DNA of 64,000 nt from positions 1 to 64,000 of the forward strand of contig JAZQRF010000199.1 of NCBI GenBank assembly GCA_045629485.1. Direction: 5' to 3'. Shown here piece by piece: positions 27,082-36,907 of the stretch. The notes under the pieces are model-generated. The model saw only the letters and a list, made by a program, of their open reading frames with translations. It did not search any database and had not been told where the DNA came from. Position numbers and translations under genes: made by a program. Each line of letters opens with the position of its first letter. The first letter of the stretch is position 1. The DNA is from Pseudopedobacter sp045629485. Lineage in GTDB: Bacteria; Bacteroidota; Bacteroidia; Sphingobacteriales; Sphingobacteriaceae.

Positions 27082-28976
27082 ATTTCGGTTATTATAAATT
27101 CGGTTCGTCTATTGTTTGCCCTTCCGCTAATAGTGTTGTTATCAGCAACAGGTTCTTTCTCTCCAAAGCCTTTAAAAGTTAATCTTTCTGTATTTACACC
27201 TTCTTTAATTAAGTAGTTATAAACTGCTTTTGCCCGGTTTTGCGATAGGATAAGATTGGATTGATCGTTGCCAATATTATCAGTATAACCTCTTATTTCT
27301 ATTTTAACCCCAGGGTTTTCTGATAGAAAATCGATTAAGATAGCCAGTTCTGGCCTGGATTCTTCTTTAATCTCAAATTTGTTGCTGTCGAAAAATATGT
27401 TTTTTAAAATTACTTTATTGCCTACTTCTATTTTCTGCAAAGGAACTTCCAGAATTACAGGTTCTCCGGGTTTGTATCTTTCAACAGAGAAATTCTCAGA
27501 ATAAAATAAATAACCTGGCTGATTTACATTTAGGCCATAAGTTTTATTGTTGGGGAGCGCAGCCAAAAATGTTCCGTCTACTTTATTAGCGTATGAAGCA
27601 TGCAGCGAATTGCCATTCTTAAGGTCTATAATGTCTACCAATGCATCTAATGGCTTTTTCGTTATTGCATCAAAGACTTTGCCTTTTACATAGTTTGTTC
27701 GTTTCGGCCTGATAGCAGTAGGTATATCAAAAGCATAAATATCAAAACCCCCATAACCATTAAAATTATTAGAAGAAAAATAGGCTTTAGTTCCGCTGGC
27801 ATTTATTGTTAAACCCCGCTCTTCTCCGTATGTATTAATCGGGTAACCTAAATTAATGGCAGTTCCCCATTCTCCTAATGAATCTGCTCTGGATATAAAA
27901 ATGTCCTTATCGCCCATACCAGTCCATCCATCAGAAGAAAAATAAAAAGTTTCATTATCCGGATGGATAAAAGGTGATTGTTCATCATAAGGAGTATTAA
28001 TTGCAGCACCCATATTTACAGGGGTTTGCCACTTTCCATCATCACCCAGATTAGATTTCCAGATATCATAACTCCCGAAACCTCCCGCTCTGTCACTTAC
28101 AAAATAAAGTATTCTCCCATCTGCAGAGAGGGAAGGTTGAGATTCCCAGCCTTTAGTATTTATCGGGAAGCCTAAATTCACAGGTTTGCTCCATCCATCA
28201 CCTTCTCGTTGAGCAACATAAATGTCGCATCTCCCTAATCCTTCAGGTCGATTACAGCCAGTAAAAAACAAGAACTGCCCATCAGGTGAAATACATTGCG
28301 CTCCTTCATTATACGAAGTTGTATTGATATTATCGCTTAAATACTCGGCCTTGCTCCATCCCGTATCTATTTTGAATGAGCGGTAAAAATCTTCATTGTT
28401 ATTGATTTGTCTCGTAAAAATAATAGATTTTTCATCAGTAGTAAGAGAAGCCATATACTCCTGGTGGTTGGTATTGATATTGGGCCCAAGGTTAACAGGC
28501 TTAAAAACAACCGGATTTTTAATGGCATTTAAAGCAAAATCACAATCTCCGAGATATTTATTAGTAATAATTTTTCTTTCTTCATTTGGATTTGCTTTAG
28601 CTAAATAGTTGTTATAGCTAGTAATGGCATCTTTGTAGCTGCCTGTTTTTAATTCACAATTTGCCAGGTAAAAATATCTCTCTGGAGCAAAGTCAGGGTT
28701 TAACTGGTAGGCTTTTTTATAATTATTAATGGCATTTTTATACTCAAAGGTAACACGATAAACATCGGCTAAAAGCATGTAAGCTTCAATAAAATCTATG
28801 TCTTCTTTTATAGCCTGATTGAGTTCTGCTTTAGCTTCGGAGAATTTATTTAATTCTAAATAATAACCAGCCCGCTCATAATTTCTTATTGCAGTTTTGT
28901 TTATGCTGGAATACTTTGCTTGAGAATAGCCTTTTAAAGCTATAAGCAATACAAAGCAAAATATTACGTACCTCAT
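27075..28976 (-). CDS. PorE-like TPR / propeller / OmpA protein
   Basis: A 633-aa exported protein (signal peptide MRYVIFCFVLLIALKGYSQ, no lipobox Cys). Domains in order are TPR repeats (about residues 25-150), a PD40/WD40-like propeller (about 170-420, repeated IYFVSDR-, FYFSSDG- and AYFSSNN-like strands), a carboxypeptidase-regulatory-like beta domain (about 430-505), and a C-terminal OmpA peptidoglycan-binding domain (FFDSNKFEIKEESRPEL, GYTDNIGNDQSN, NRRTEF). This order equals that of PorE, a type IX secretion system subunit, but other Bacteroidota paralogs share it. It begins 38 bp after queE, so may share its promoter. Confidence 0.9.
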   Translation of the reverse strand: MRYVIFCFVLLIALKGYSQAKYSSINKTAIRNYERAGYYLELNKFSEAKAELNQAIKEDIDFIEAYMLLADVYRVTFEYKNAINNYKKAYQLNPDFAPERYFYLANCELKTGSYKDAITSYNNYLAKANPNEERKIITNKYLGDCDFALNAIKNPVVFKPVNLGPNINTNHQEYMASLTTDEKSIIFTRQINNNEDFYRSFKIDTGWSKAEYLSDNINTTSYNEGAQCISPDGQFLFFTGCNRPEGLGRCDIYVAQREGDGWSKPVNLGFPINTKGWESQPSLSADGRILYFVSDRAGGFGSYDIWKSNLGDDGKWQTPVNMGAAINTPYDEQSPFIHPDNETFYFSSDGWTGMGDKDIFISRADSLGEWGTAINLGYPINTYGEERGLTINASGTKAYFSSNNFNGYGGFDIYAFDIPTAIRPKRTNYVKGKVFDAITKKPLDALVDIIDLKNGNSLHASYANKVDGTFLAALPNNKTYGLNVNQPGYLFYSENFSVERYKPGEPVILEVPLQKIEVGNKVILKNIFFDSNKFEIKEESRPELAILIDFLSENPGVKIEIRGYTDNIGNDQSNLILSQNRAKAVYNYLIKEGVNTERLTFKGFGEKEPVADNNTISGRANNRRTEFIITEIK

Positions 28977-29014
28977 TAATTTTTAGGCTTTATAATGAGC
29001 TAAAATATTAAATA

Positions 29015-29638
29015 TTAAGGAATATTCAAGTATTTATGCGTTTGTAAAGAAATTTCCCATCTTGGGTTATTTTTAACATAATCAATAATTAATGGGAGCA
29101 TATCCTGAGATTTTGACCATTCAGGTTGTAAATAAAGCTTACAATTTGGCCCAACTAATTTAGCATGACTTTCAGCCCATTCAAAATCAGTTTTATTAAA
29201 TATAATGATTTTTAATTCGTGTGCATGAAGGGCAATCGCAGGGTTTGGGGCTTTAAATTTCTTTGGTGAAAGACAAATCCAATCCCAATGCCCGGATAAA
29301 GGATAAGCACCCGAAGTCTCTATAAAAGTAAGGATGTTGTTTTCCTTTAATTTTTTGGTAAGATATTCCAAATTATAAATTAATGGCTCTCCGCCAGTAA
29401 TTACGACAGCTTTTCCTGGATATCGAATTGCATTATTTACAATATCATCTGCTGCTGTTAAAGGGTGGATGGATGCATCCCAGCTTTCCTTTACATCACA
29501 CCAATGGCAACCTACATCGCACCCGCCTAACCTAATAAAATAAGCTGCTTTTCCGGTATTAAAACCTTCCCCTTGTATGGTGTAAAATTCTTCCATTAAT
29601 GGAAGGTAAGTGCCGTCTTCTGGAATATTATTTTTCAA
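29015..29638 (-). CDS. queE: 7-carboxy-7-deazaguanine synthase
   Basis: A 207-aa radical SAM enzyme that converts carboxytetrahydropterin to CDG in the queuosine pathway. The iron-sulfur Cys residues are C40, C44 and C47 in GGCDVGCHWC. FYTIQGEG and TGGEPL are family motifs. The start is TTG at 29638; a later Met15 begins the conserved core but the promoter position and family N-terminus support the longer form. queA lies 26 kb away in the same window. The promoter is well formed. Confidence 0.95.
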   Translation of the reverse strand: MKNNIPEDGTYLPLMEEFYTIQGEGFNTGKAAYFIRLGGCDVGCHWCDVKESWDASIHPLTAADDIVNNAIRYPGKAVVITGGEPLIYNLEYLTKKLKENNILTFIETSGAYPLSGHWDWICLSPKKFKAPNPAIALHAHELKIIIFNKTDFEWAESHAKLVGPNCKLYLQPEWSKSQDMLPLIIDYVKNNPRWEISLQTHKYLNIP

Positions 29639-29670
29639 ATCAATTTTGATTAGAATTATTTTAAAGAGTG

Positions 29671-29699
29671 CAAAGATAATTCTATTTTGCTGAATACAA
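29671..29699 (-). promoter_or_regulatory. queE promoter (TTG, 18 nt, TATCTTTG)
   Basis: On the minus strand TTG (29697-29699), an 18-nt spacer and exact TATCTTTG (29671-29678). The start codon is 33 bp downstream. I see no preQ1-riboswitch-like structure in the gap. Confidence 0.6.
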
Positions 29700-29741
29700 T
29701 TAGAATGATGAATCCTGAGAATGAAAACTTAACATTTTACA

Positions 29742-30065
29742 ATGAAATGGATAAAAGCATTAACAACCTTGCCTGAAAGAAACCAGGTGAAAAAGGTTAA
29801 GGTTGCTAATAAGAACCTTTGTTTAGTGATGCATGAAAATGAATTAAGGGCTTTCAATTCCAGTTGCCCACATGCCGGTGCAGATCTTTCTAATGGCTGG
29901 TGTGATAATGGTTATGTAGTTTGCCCTGTTCATCGATTTAGATATAATTTGGAAAACGGGAGAGGAGCAGAAGGACAGGGTGACTACCTGAAGATTTATC
30001 CTGTAGAAGTTAGAGATGATGGGATTTATATAGGTATTGAAAAAAATTGGTGGAATATTTTCTGA
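29742..30065 (+). CDS. Rieske [2Fe-2S] ferredoxin-like protein
   Basis: A 107-aa single-domain Rieske protein. Cluster ligands are in CPHAGADL (Cys-x-His) and CPVHRFRYN (Cys-x2-His), 16 residues apart. No signal peptide or membrane helix, so it is cytoplasmic, like NirD-type or dioxygenase-type small ferredoxins. No oxygenase gene is near, so the electron partner is unknown. It lies divergent from queE. Confidence 0.92.
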   Translation: MKWIKALTTLPERNQVKKVKVANKNLCLVMHENELRAFNSSCPHAGADLSNGWCDNGYVVCPVHRFRYNLENGRGAEGQGDYLKIYPVEVRDDGIYIGIEKNWWNIF

Positions 30066-30209
30066 TATTTAAAACTAATCTCCCCAAATTGTAAAATGTA
30101 AGCTTCAAAACAAAACTATTTATCAACACCAATAAGCAATTTCAGCTAATTTGTTAACTTCGCTACTTGCTTTTAGCAGAGTGAATTTCTTTTATACATT
30201 TAAATAAAT

Positions 30210-32816
30210 ATGGCCGAAGAAACTGATAATCAGAACGAAAGTACAAATGACAAAATAATACCTATTAATATAGAGCAGGAAATGAAATCTGCATACATTG
30301 ATTATTCAATGTCTGTAATCGTTTCCAGGGCTTTACCCGATGTAAGAGATGGGTTAAAACCGGTACATAGAAGGGTTTTGTTTGGTATGCAAGACTTGGG
30401 TATTGGCAGCAATAAGCCTTACAAGAAATCTGCCCGTGTGGTTGGAGAGGTTCTAGGAAAGTATCACCCACATGGTGACTCTTCTGTTTATGACACCATG
30501 GTTCGTATGGCACAACCCTGGTCTTTAAGATATCCATTGGTAGACGGCCAGGGAAACTTCGGGTCGGTAGATGGTGACTCTGCAGCAGCGATGCGTTATA
30601 CCGAGGCTCGTTTCAAAAAAATTGCCGAAGAAATGCTGGCAGATATCAATAAAGATACTGTTGATTTCCGTCTGAATTTTGATGATTCTCTCGAAGAACC
30701 TTCAGTATTGCCAGCCAAAATTCCAAATCTTTTGGTAAACGGATCTTCAGGTATTGCAGTAGGTATGGCCACAAATATGGCTCCGCATAATCTTTCGGAA
30801 ACTGTAGATGCTACTATTGCTTATATTGATAATAAGGAAATAGAGATTTCGGAATTAATGAAGCACATCAAAGCTCCGGATTTCCCTACAGGAGGAATTA
30901 TTTATGGTTATGAAGGGGTAAGAGAAGCTTTTGAAAGAGGAAGAGGCAGAATTGTTATCAGGGCAAAAGCCGAAATAGAAACCTTAGCTAACGACAGGGA
31001 AAGAATCATCGTAACAGAGATACCTTATCAGGTAAATAAGGCTGTGATGATTGAAAGAACTGCCGAATTGGTAAATGAGAAAAAACTGGAAGGTATTTCT
31101 GAAATCAGGGATGAATCTGATAGAGAAGGTATGCGTGTGGTTTACGAAATTAAACGCGACGCCAATGCAGCTATTGTTTTAAATAATCTTTATAAATATA
31201 CAGCACTTCAAACTTCTTTTAGTGTAAATAATATTGCCCTTGTACATGGCAGGCCATTGTTATTGAATCTTAAAGATATCATTGGTCACTTTGTGGATCA
31301 CCGTCATGAAGTAGTAACCAGGAGAACGCAGTTTGAACTAAACGAAGCCCAAAAAAGAGCACATATCCTCGAAGGTTTGTTAATTGCTTTAGATCATTTA
31401 GATGAAGTAATCAAATTGATCAGAAGCTCTGCCACTCCTGAAGAGGCGAGAGAAGGTTTAATGTCTCAATTCGGCCTTTCAGATATTCAGGCAAGGGCAA
31501 TTCTGGATATGACTCTTCGTCGTTTAACCGGACTAGAAAGAGATAAAATCAAAGATGAGTATACAGAATTAATGAAGTTAATCGATTATTTACAATCTGT
31601 TCTTGATGATGAAGGCCTGAGAATGCAAATAATTAAAGATGAGCTTATTGATGTAAAAGATAAATATGGAGATGAAAGAAGAACAGAAATAGTTCATTCA
31701 GCTGCAGAATTATTAACAGAAGATTTTATTGTTGATGAGGATGTGGTAATTACCATTTCAAGAGAGGGATACATTAAGAGAACAGCCTTAACCGAATATC
31801 GTACACAGGGTAGAGGTGGGAAAGGTTCTATTGGATCTAATTCTCGTGATGAGGATTTTATCGAACATATTTTTATTGCTTCTAACCACAATTACCTTTT
31901 ATTCTTTACAGATAAAGGTAAATGTTATTGGTTAAGGGTATTCGAAATTCCGGAGGGAACCAGAACAAGTAAAGGAAGGGCGCTACAAAATATCATCAAC
32001 ATAGAAAAAGATGAGAAAATTAGGGCATATATAAAAGTAGTGAATTTAAAAGATCAGGATTATCTTGAAAATAACTTCATTATTATGTGTACTAAGAAAG
32101 GTACCATTAAGAAAACTACTTTACAAGCTTACAGCCGGCCAAGATCTAATGGTATTAATGCCATTAATATCAACGAAGGTGATGAATTATTAGAAGCCAA
32201 CTTAACCTCAGGAGGTTCAGAAATTGTAATGGCCTTACGTTCTGGTAGAGCTATCAGGTTTAACGAATCTACAGTAAGGCCAATGGGAAGAACTGCCACG
32301 GGTGTTAGAGGAGTTAGATTAGCGCATGATAAAGATGAAGTGGTTGGGATGATTAGCGTTGATTCTTCTGAAAGCACCATTCTTGTGGTTTCTGAAAAAG
32401 GATATGGTAAGCGTACTGATATTGACGATTACCGTGTTACAAACAGAGGAGGAAAGGGTGTTAAAACCATCAAGGTAACTGATAAAACAGGTGAATTGGT
32501 TTCCATTAAAGATGTAACCGATAAAGACGATTTAATGATTATCAATAAATCTGGTATCGTGATTCGTATCGCCATGAATCTTTTAAGAGTAATGGGTAGA
32601 GCTACGCAGGGTGTAAGGTTAATTAATCTTAAAGCCGGTGATGAAATTGCTTCTGTTGCTAAAGTAGAACATGACGAGGAAGAAGAAGTAGATCCGGATT
32701 TAATCGTTACAGATCCGGAAATTTTAGAACCAGATGCAGACTTAGAGGAAGAAGACGATGATGACGATGCAGCAGAGGAAGACGACGACGATCAGGAAGA
32801 GAAAACGGAAGAATAA
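30210..32816 (+). CDS. gyrA: DNA gyrase subunit A
   Basis: An 868-aa type IIA topoisomerase subunit that cuts and rejoins DNA to introduce negative supercoils with GyrB. The catalytic Tyr130 is in AAMRYTEAR. The quinolone region HPHGDSSVYDTMVRM keeps Ser and Asp at the resistance positions, so it looks susceptible. The C-terminal propeller has the GyrA-box in a variant form (QGRGGKG; E. coli has QRRGGKG), separating it from ParC. The last 45 residues are almost all Asp/Glu. Transcribed alone or with the following TPR gene, 70 bp downstream. Confidence 0.97.
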   Translation: MAEETDNQNESTNDKIIPINIEQEMKSAYIDYSMSVIVSRALPDVRDGLKPVHRRVLFGMQDLGIGSNKPYKKSARVVGEVLGKYHPHGDSSVYDTMVRMAQPWSLRYPLVDGQGNFGSVDGDSAAAMRYTEARFKKIAEEMLADINKDTVDFRLNFDDSLEEPSVLPAKIPNLLVNGSSGIAVGMATNMAPHNLSETVDATIAYIDNKEIEISELMKHIKAPDFPTGGIIYGYEGVREAFERGRGRIVIRAKAEIETLANDRERIIVTEIPYQVNKAVMIERTAELVNEKKLEGISEIRDESDREGMRVVYEIKRDANAAIVLNNLYKYTALQTSFSVNNIALVHGRPLLLNLKDIIGHFVDHRHEVVTRRTQFELNEAQKRAHILEGLLIALDHLDEVIKLIRSSATPEEAREGLMSQFGLSDIQARAILDMTLRRLTGLERDKIKDEYTELMKLIDYLQSVLDDEGLRMQIIKDELIDVKDKYGDERRTEIVHSAAELLTEDFIVDEDVVITISREGYIKRTALTEYRTQGRGGKGSIGSNSRDEDFIEHIFIASNHNYLLFFTDKGKCYWLRVFEIPEGTRTSKGRALQNIINIEKDEKIRAYIKVVNLKDQDYLENNFIIMCTKKGTIKKTTLQAYSRPRSNGINAININEGDELLEANLTSGGSEIVMALRSGRAIRFNESTVRPMGRTATGVRGVRLAHDKDEVVGMISVDSSESTILVVSEKGYGKRTDIDDYRVTNRGGKGVKTIKVTDKTGELVSIKDVTDKDDLMIINKSGIVIRIAMNLLRVMGRATQGVRLINLKAGDEIASVAKVEHDEEEEVDPDLIVTDPEILEPDADLEEEDDDDDAAEEDDDDQEEKTEE

Positions 32817-32886
32817 TATATTTAAACATAAATGCGTTTATCCAGTTCTTGAAATATAGAATTGGATAAACTATAAAACAATTAAA

Positions 32887-34065
32887 ATGAAAAGACTATT
32901 ATCAACTTTTATTTTGTTGAGCTTTGTTGGGATAGCTGTAGCTCAAAAATCAGAAATTAGTGCGGCAAAAAATAATTATGCACTTTTTGAAGTTACTTTG
33001 CAGGGTAAAGGAGACCTCAAAAAGAAGTTAGAAACGCTTAACCTGGCTAAAGCATCTATAGACAAGGCTACAGAACATGAGAAAACCAAAAATTCTGCTG
33101 AAGCATGGACCTATAAGGCAATTATTTATTCTGCAATTGCTGTAAACGATACCGTTAATGTGTCTAATGCAAATGCCGCTTTTAAAACAGCACAAGAGGC
33201 TATTGTTAAAGCAAAAGAATTAGATAAAGATGGTAAAGAAAAAGTTAATATAGAAAACGCTGAGAGAAACCTTTCTATAGTTATGCAAAATAAAGGTGTA
33301 TCTGCTTTCAACAAGAAGGATTATAAAGAGGCTTATAATTCTTTCAAATACATTGCAGACGTAATGAAAAATGACTCTTTGTATAACATGTATACGGCTA
33401 TTGCAGCAAATAATGCCCAAATGCCCGATGAGGCTATTAAGTATTATACCAAAACTCTTGCATTAAATACAGGTAACCCGGGTCTTTATCAGGAGTTAGG
33501 TCGCTTATACCTTGCCAAAGCTGATACAACTACTGCTCTTAAAACATTTGAAGAAGGCAGAGCAAAACACCCAGATAATGTTAATTTAATGTTTGATGAG
33601 CTTAACATTTATTTAAACAGAGGGCAGGTAGCTTCTCAAATCTCTAAAATTGAAAATGCGATAAGTAAAGATCCAAACAATAAAACATTATATTTTGTTT
33701 CTGGTATAGCCTACGCCTCTAATAAAGATTTTGAAAAGGCAGAAGCAGCTTACAAGAAAGCATTAGAGATAGATCCAGCTTATACAGATGCTATTTATAA
33801 CTTGGCTATTATTTACATTGATAGAGGAAACACCTTTATTAACGAAGCCAATAAGCTTCCTAATAACAAATCTTCTGATGCGAAATATAATGCGCTTAAA
33901 GGTAAATTTGAAGTAGAATTAGGTAAATCTTTACCATTATTAGAAAAAGCCAGAGAATTAAATCCGAAGGACGCAAATGTACTTACAACTTTAAGAGAGG
34001 TATATGTAAAGCTAAATAAAATGGATAAAGCAGCTGAAATGAAAAAAGCATTAAGCGAGCTTTAA
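32887..34065 (+). CDS. Exported TPR repeat protein
   Basis: A 392-aa protein with a signal peptide (MKRLLSTFILLSFVGIAVAQ) and tetratricopeptide repeats along the rest. The clearest are NPGLYQELGRLYLAKADTTT, NNKTLYFVSGIAYASNKDFE and DPAYTDAIYNLAIIYIDRGN. TPRs make protein-binding scaffolds. The partner is unknown and it is probably periplasmic. It ends in its own strong terminator. I cannot give a specific function. Confidence 0.88.
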   Translation: MKRLLSTFILLSFVGIAVAQKSEISAAKNNYALFEVTLQGKGDLKKKLETLNLAKASIDKATEHEKTKNSAEAWTYKAIIYSAIAVNDTVNVSNANAAFKTAQEAIVKAKELDKDGKEKVNIENAERNLSIVMQNKGVSAFNKKDYKEAYNSFKYIADVMKNDSLYNMYTAIAANNAQMPDEAIKYYTKTLALNTGNPGLYQELGRLYLAKADTTTALKTFEEGRAKHPDNVNLMFDELNIYLNRGQVASQISKIENAISKDPNNKTLYFVSGIAYASNKDFEKAEAAYKKALEIDPAYTDAIYNLAIIYIDRGNTFINEANKLPNNKSSDAKYNALKGKFEVELGKSLPLLEKARELNPKDANVLTTLREVYVKLNKMDKAAEMKKALSEL

Positions 34066-34082
34066 TCATTTCTATTTGATAT

Positions 34083-34111
34083 AAAAGCCCCGAATTATCG
34101 GGGCTTTTTTT
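34083..34111 (+). terminator. Terminator of the TPR gene
   Basis: GCCCCGA and TCGGGGC with a 4-nt ATTA loop, preceded by AAAA and followed by seven Ts. Confidence 0.92.
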
Positions 34112-34209
34112 GTTGGGATAAATTATCAATTTTTTAAAAAAGCTAACAATAAACCATGTATTATTTTGGAATTCGAAATTTTACTTTATATATATTATTT
34201 AGCGGTGCT

Positions 34210-34217
34210 TAAATTTG
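34210..34217 (+). promoter_or_regulatory. -7 element of ppc promoter
   Basis: TAAATTTG matches TAnnTTTG and ends 36 bp before the ppc ATG. A TTTA at 34185-34188 stands at a -33-like distance (21 nt). Confidence 0.4.
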
Positions 34218-34253
34218 GAATCATTTTAAGATTAGCGTAATTTTCCCTCAATT

Positions 34254-36842
34254 ATGTTTTCACTTAAACCAAAATTAAATTCCAAAGAAACTGTATATAA
34301 AAATGAGGTTACCACCAAGTTTGAATTGTACAACAGTCTTTTCTTAACTCTCCCTTTTTACCGAGTTAAAAATACAGGTTTAGCACTGCCTTATTTTTTT
34401 TCGCATTGCGAAGAAGGAGTTGCAAATAAACAACGTCCTGATGATATCATAGAATCTTTTTTTGATAAGCAAAAAGGTATAACAGACGAGCATGAAGCTA
34501 TTGATCTGCTTTTCAGATTTATTCAATATATAGAGAGACAAGTAGTACTTTTTGATGCTGTGGAAGATGCTGCGTTCTCTAAAATAAGATCGACTGATGA
34601 TACCAGTACCTTAGGCGTTTTAATGAATAAATCTTTACAAGACGAAGATTTATACAAGCGTATTCAGGATTGTTTGAGAGAATTTAAACTCAGACTGGTT
34701 TTAACAGCACACCCAACTCAGTTCTACCCGGGTCCTGTATTAGGAATTGTTACAGATTTAACCGAAGCAATCAAGAACAATGATGTTAATTCCATCAATT
34801 TCTTATTACAGCAATTAGGTAAAACGCCATTCTTTAAAAAGGAAAAACCTACACCTGTAGACGAGGCTACCAGTTTAAACTGGTACTTAGAAAATATATT
34901 ATACCAAACAGCTTCAGATGTTCACAATAATCTTGAAGAGGTTTTTAAACTTAATTTAGGGAATCATAGCTTAATAGAGCTAGGGTTTTGGCCAGGCGGA
35001 GATCGTGATGGCAACCCCTTTGTTACTGCTGAGACTACCAAACAAGTTTCTACTTACTTAAGACAAGCATTGTTTAGGTGTTATTATCGTGATTTTAAGA
35101 AGCTAAAGCGCAGAATTACTTTTAATGGAACCGGGAAATATATAGAGCATCTTGAGAGTATTATTTATTCTAATGCCTTTAACTCAGCAATCACAGAAAT
35201 CAATATCAAAGAAACTCTTTTAAGTAATTTAAAATCAATTAAAGAGGTATTGGCAAATCATCACGATGGTTTATTTACAGAACTGGTTGATGATTTGATT
35301 TGGAAAGTGAAGCTTTTTGGTTGCCACTTTGCATCGTTAGATATCCGTCAGGATAGCCGGGTTCTTAGAACGTTGTTTAAAGAATGTATTGAATCCGATG
35401 AATTAAAAGGCCTGGTACCACCCAATTATTTTGAACTTTCTGAAGAGGAAAAGATTGCGGCAATTCCTCTTTCGGAGGCTGATTTCATCAGTTATTCATC
35501 CTTTTCAGATCTAAGTAAAGATTCTTTGGATGTGATAAGACTGATAAAAGACATGCAAAACCAAAACGGTAAAAGAGCTTGTCATCGTTTTATCATCAGC
35601 AACTGTCAGAAAGCGTCCGATATTCTCCAGCTTAAACAATTATTCTTATGGAGCGGTTGGAAACCCGAAGAGTTGGATATAGATTTTGTTCCTCTTTTTG
35701 AAACCATAGATGATTTAAAGTTAGCTGATGGTATAATGGAAAAGGTTTATAATAACGCCATTTATCAAAAACATCTAGAGCGTAGAAAAAAACGTCAGGT
35801 AATTATGCTGGGTTTCTCAGACAGTACCAAAGACGGGGGGTATTTAATGTCTAACTATGCGATTTATTATGCCAAATCCAGCCTTACCGGGATTTCCCGC
35901 AAATATGATATTGATTTAGCATTTTTTGATGGAAGAGGAGGCCCACCTGCCAGAGGTGGCGGAAAAACTCACAAGTTCTATGCCTCTTTTGGTAAAGATG
36001 TAGCCAACAAACAAATTCAAATGACGGTACAGGGGCAAACTATCAGCTCACTTTACGGCACCTTTGAAAGCTCTACAAACAATATGGAACAGCTGATCCA
36101 TGCTGGAATTAATTCAGCATTGGAAAGACAACATGCAAATACCATGACCACTGAAGAGAAGGAGTTATTCTCTGCTATGGCGGATACAAGTTATGCCAAA
36201 TTTATGGAGTTAAGGGAGCATCCATTGTTTCTTAAATTTATGGAAGTGCAAACGCCTTTAAAAATGCTTTCTCAAATTAATATCAGTAGCCGCCCGGTTA
36301 AAAGAAATTCTGATGCTGAATTGAAATTGGAAGATTTAAGAGCGATTAGTTTCGTGACCTCATGGAGTCAGGCAAAACTTAATATCCCTGGGTTTTATGG
36401 GGTTGGCAGTGCCTTAAAACAAGTAAAAGAAAGTGGAGACTGGGATAAAGCGAAAGATCTTTACCGCGAATCCGGCTTCTTTAAAACTGTAATAGACAAT
36501 TGCATGATGTCTATGAGCAAAGCAGATTTTAGGCTAACCGAATATTTATCAGAGGACAAAACTTTTGGTGAATTCTGGAAAGCTATGAAAAAAGAATTTG
36601 ACCTTACACAGGAGTTGGTTTTAGATCTTTCTAATACTTCGTCTTTAATGGAAAAAAATCCGACTGATAAGAGATCTATTTCTTTAAGAGAGAAAATTGT
36701 AATGCCTCTGGTTATTATACAGCGCTACGCTATAATTAAGTCTTTATCTACAGAAATTTCCGACGAGCAGAGAGAGATTTACAATAAATTAATACTTAGA
36801 ACATTATACGGAATCGTAAACGCGGCTCGTAACTCCGCTTAA
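34254..36842 (+). CDS. ppc: Phosphoenolpyruvate carboxylase
   Basis: An 862-aa enzyme that carboxylates PEP to oxaloacetate to refill the TCA cycle. The catalytic His lies in VLTAHPTQ near residue 153. GFWPGGDRDGNPFVT near 240 and the Gly-rich FDGRGGPPARGGGK loop near 560 are the phosphate- and bicarbonate-site motifs. QINISSRPVKR and the C-terminal LRTLYGIVNAARNSA close the family pattern; the usual ending is a ...NTG, so this C-terminus is divergent. This group is the Bacteroidota-type PEPC. Single-gene unit with its own terminator. Confidence 0.95.
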   Translation: MFSLKPKLNSKETVYKNEVTTKFELYNSLFLTLPFYRVKNTGLALPYFFSHCEEGVANKQRPDDIIESFFDKQKGITDEHEAIDLLFRFIQYIERQVVLFDAVEDAAFSKIRSTDDTSTLGVLMNKSLQDEDLYKRIQDCLREFKLRLVLTAHPTQFYPGPVLGIVTDLTEAIKNNDVNSINFLLQQLGKTPFFKKEKPTPVDEATSLNWYLENILYQTASDVHNNLEEVFKLNLGNHSLIELGFWPGGDRDGNPFVTAETTKQVSTYLRQALFRCYYRDFKKLKRRITFNGTGKYIEHLESIIYSNAFNSAITEINIKETLLSNLKSIKEVLANHHDGLFTELVDDLIWKVKLFGCHFASLDIRQDSRVLRTLFKECIESDELKGLVPPNYFELSEEEKIAAIPLSEADFISYSSFSDLSKDSLDVIRLIKDMQNQNGKRACHRFIISNCQKASDILQLKQLFLWSGWKPEELDIDFVPLFETIDDLKLADGIMEKVYNNAIYQKHLERRKKRQVIMLGFSDSTKDGGYLMSNYAIYYAKSSLTGISRKYDIDLAFFDGRGGPPARGGGKTHKFYASFGKDVANKQIQMTVQGQTISSLYGTFESSTNNMEQLIHAGINSALERQHANTMTTEEKELFSAMADTSYAKFMELREHPLFLKFMEVQTPLKMLSQINISSRPVKRNSDAELKLEDLRAISFVTSWSQAKLNIPGFYGVGSALKQVKESGDWDKAKDLYRESGFFKTVIDNCMMSMSKADFRLTEYLSEDKTFGEFWKAMKKEFDLTQELVLDLSNTSSLMEKNPTDKRSISLREKIVMPLVIIQRYAIIKSLSTEISDEQREIYNKLILRTLYGIVNAARNSA

Positions 36843-36857
36843 TGCTATTCTTATCAT

Positions 36858-36896
36858 AAAAAAAGCTTCCTGAAAATCATCAGGAAGCTTTTTTTT
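36858..36896. terminator. Bidirectional terminator between ppc and polyprenyl synthase
   Basis: AAAAAAGCTTCCTG and CAGGAAGCTTTTTT with an 8-nt loop, A/T runs on both sides. The convergent genes end 15 bp upstream and 12 bp downstream. Confidence 0.92.
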
Positions 36897-36907
36897 ATGC
36901 CATTTAA

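Noticed and set aside
29639..29741. preQ1 riboswitch before queE
   Set aside because: The 103-bp divergent gap holds only a promoter; no plausible pseudoknot structure was seen.
32887..34065. TPR gene as a secretion or pilus component
   Set aside because: Only generic TPR repeats and a signal peptide are visible; no specific partner can be claimed.
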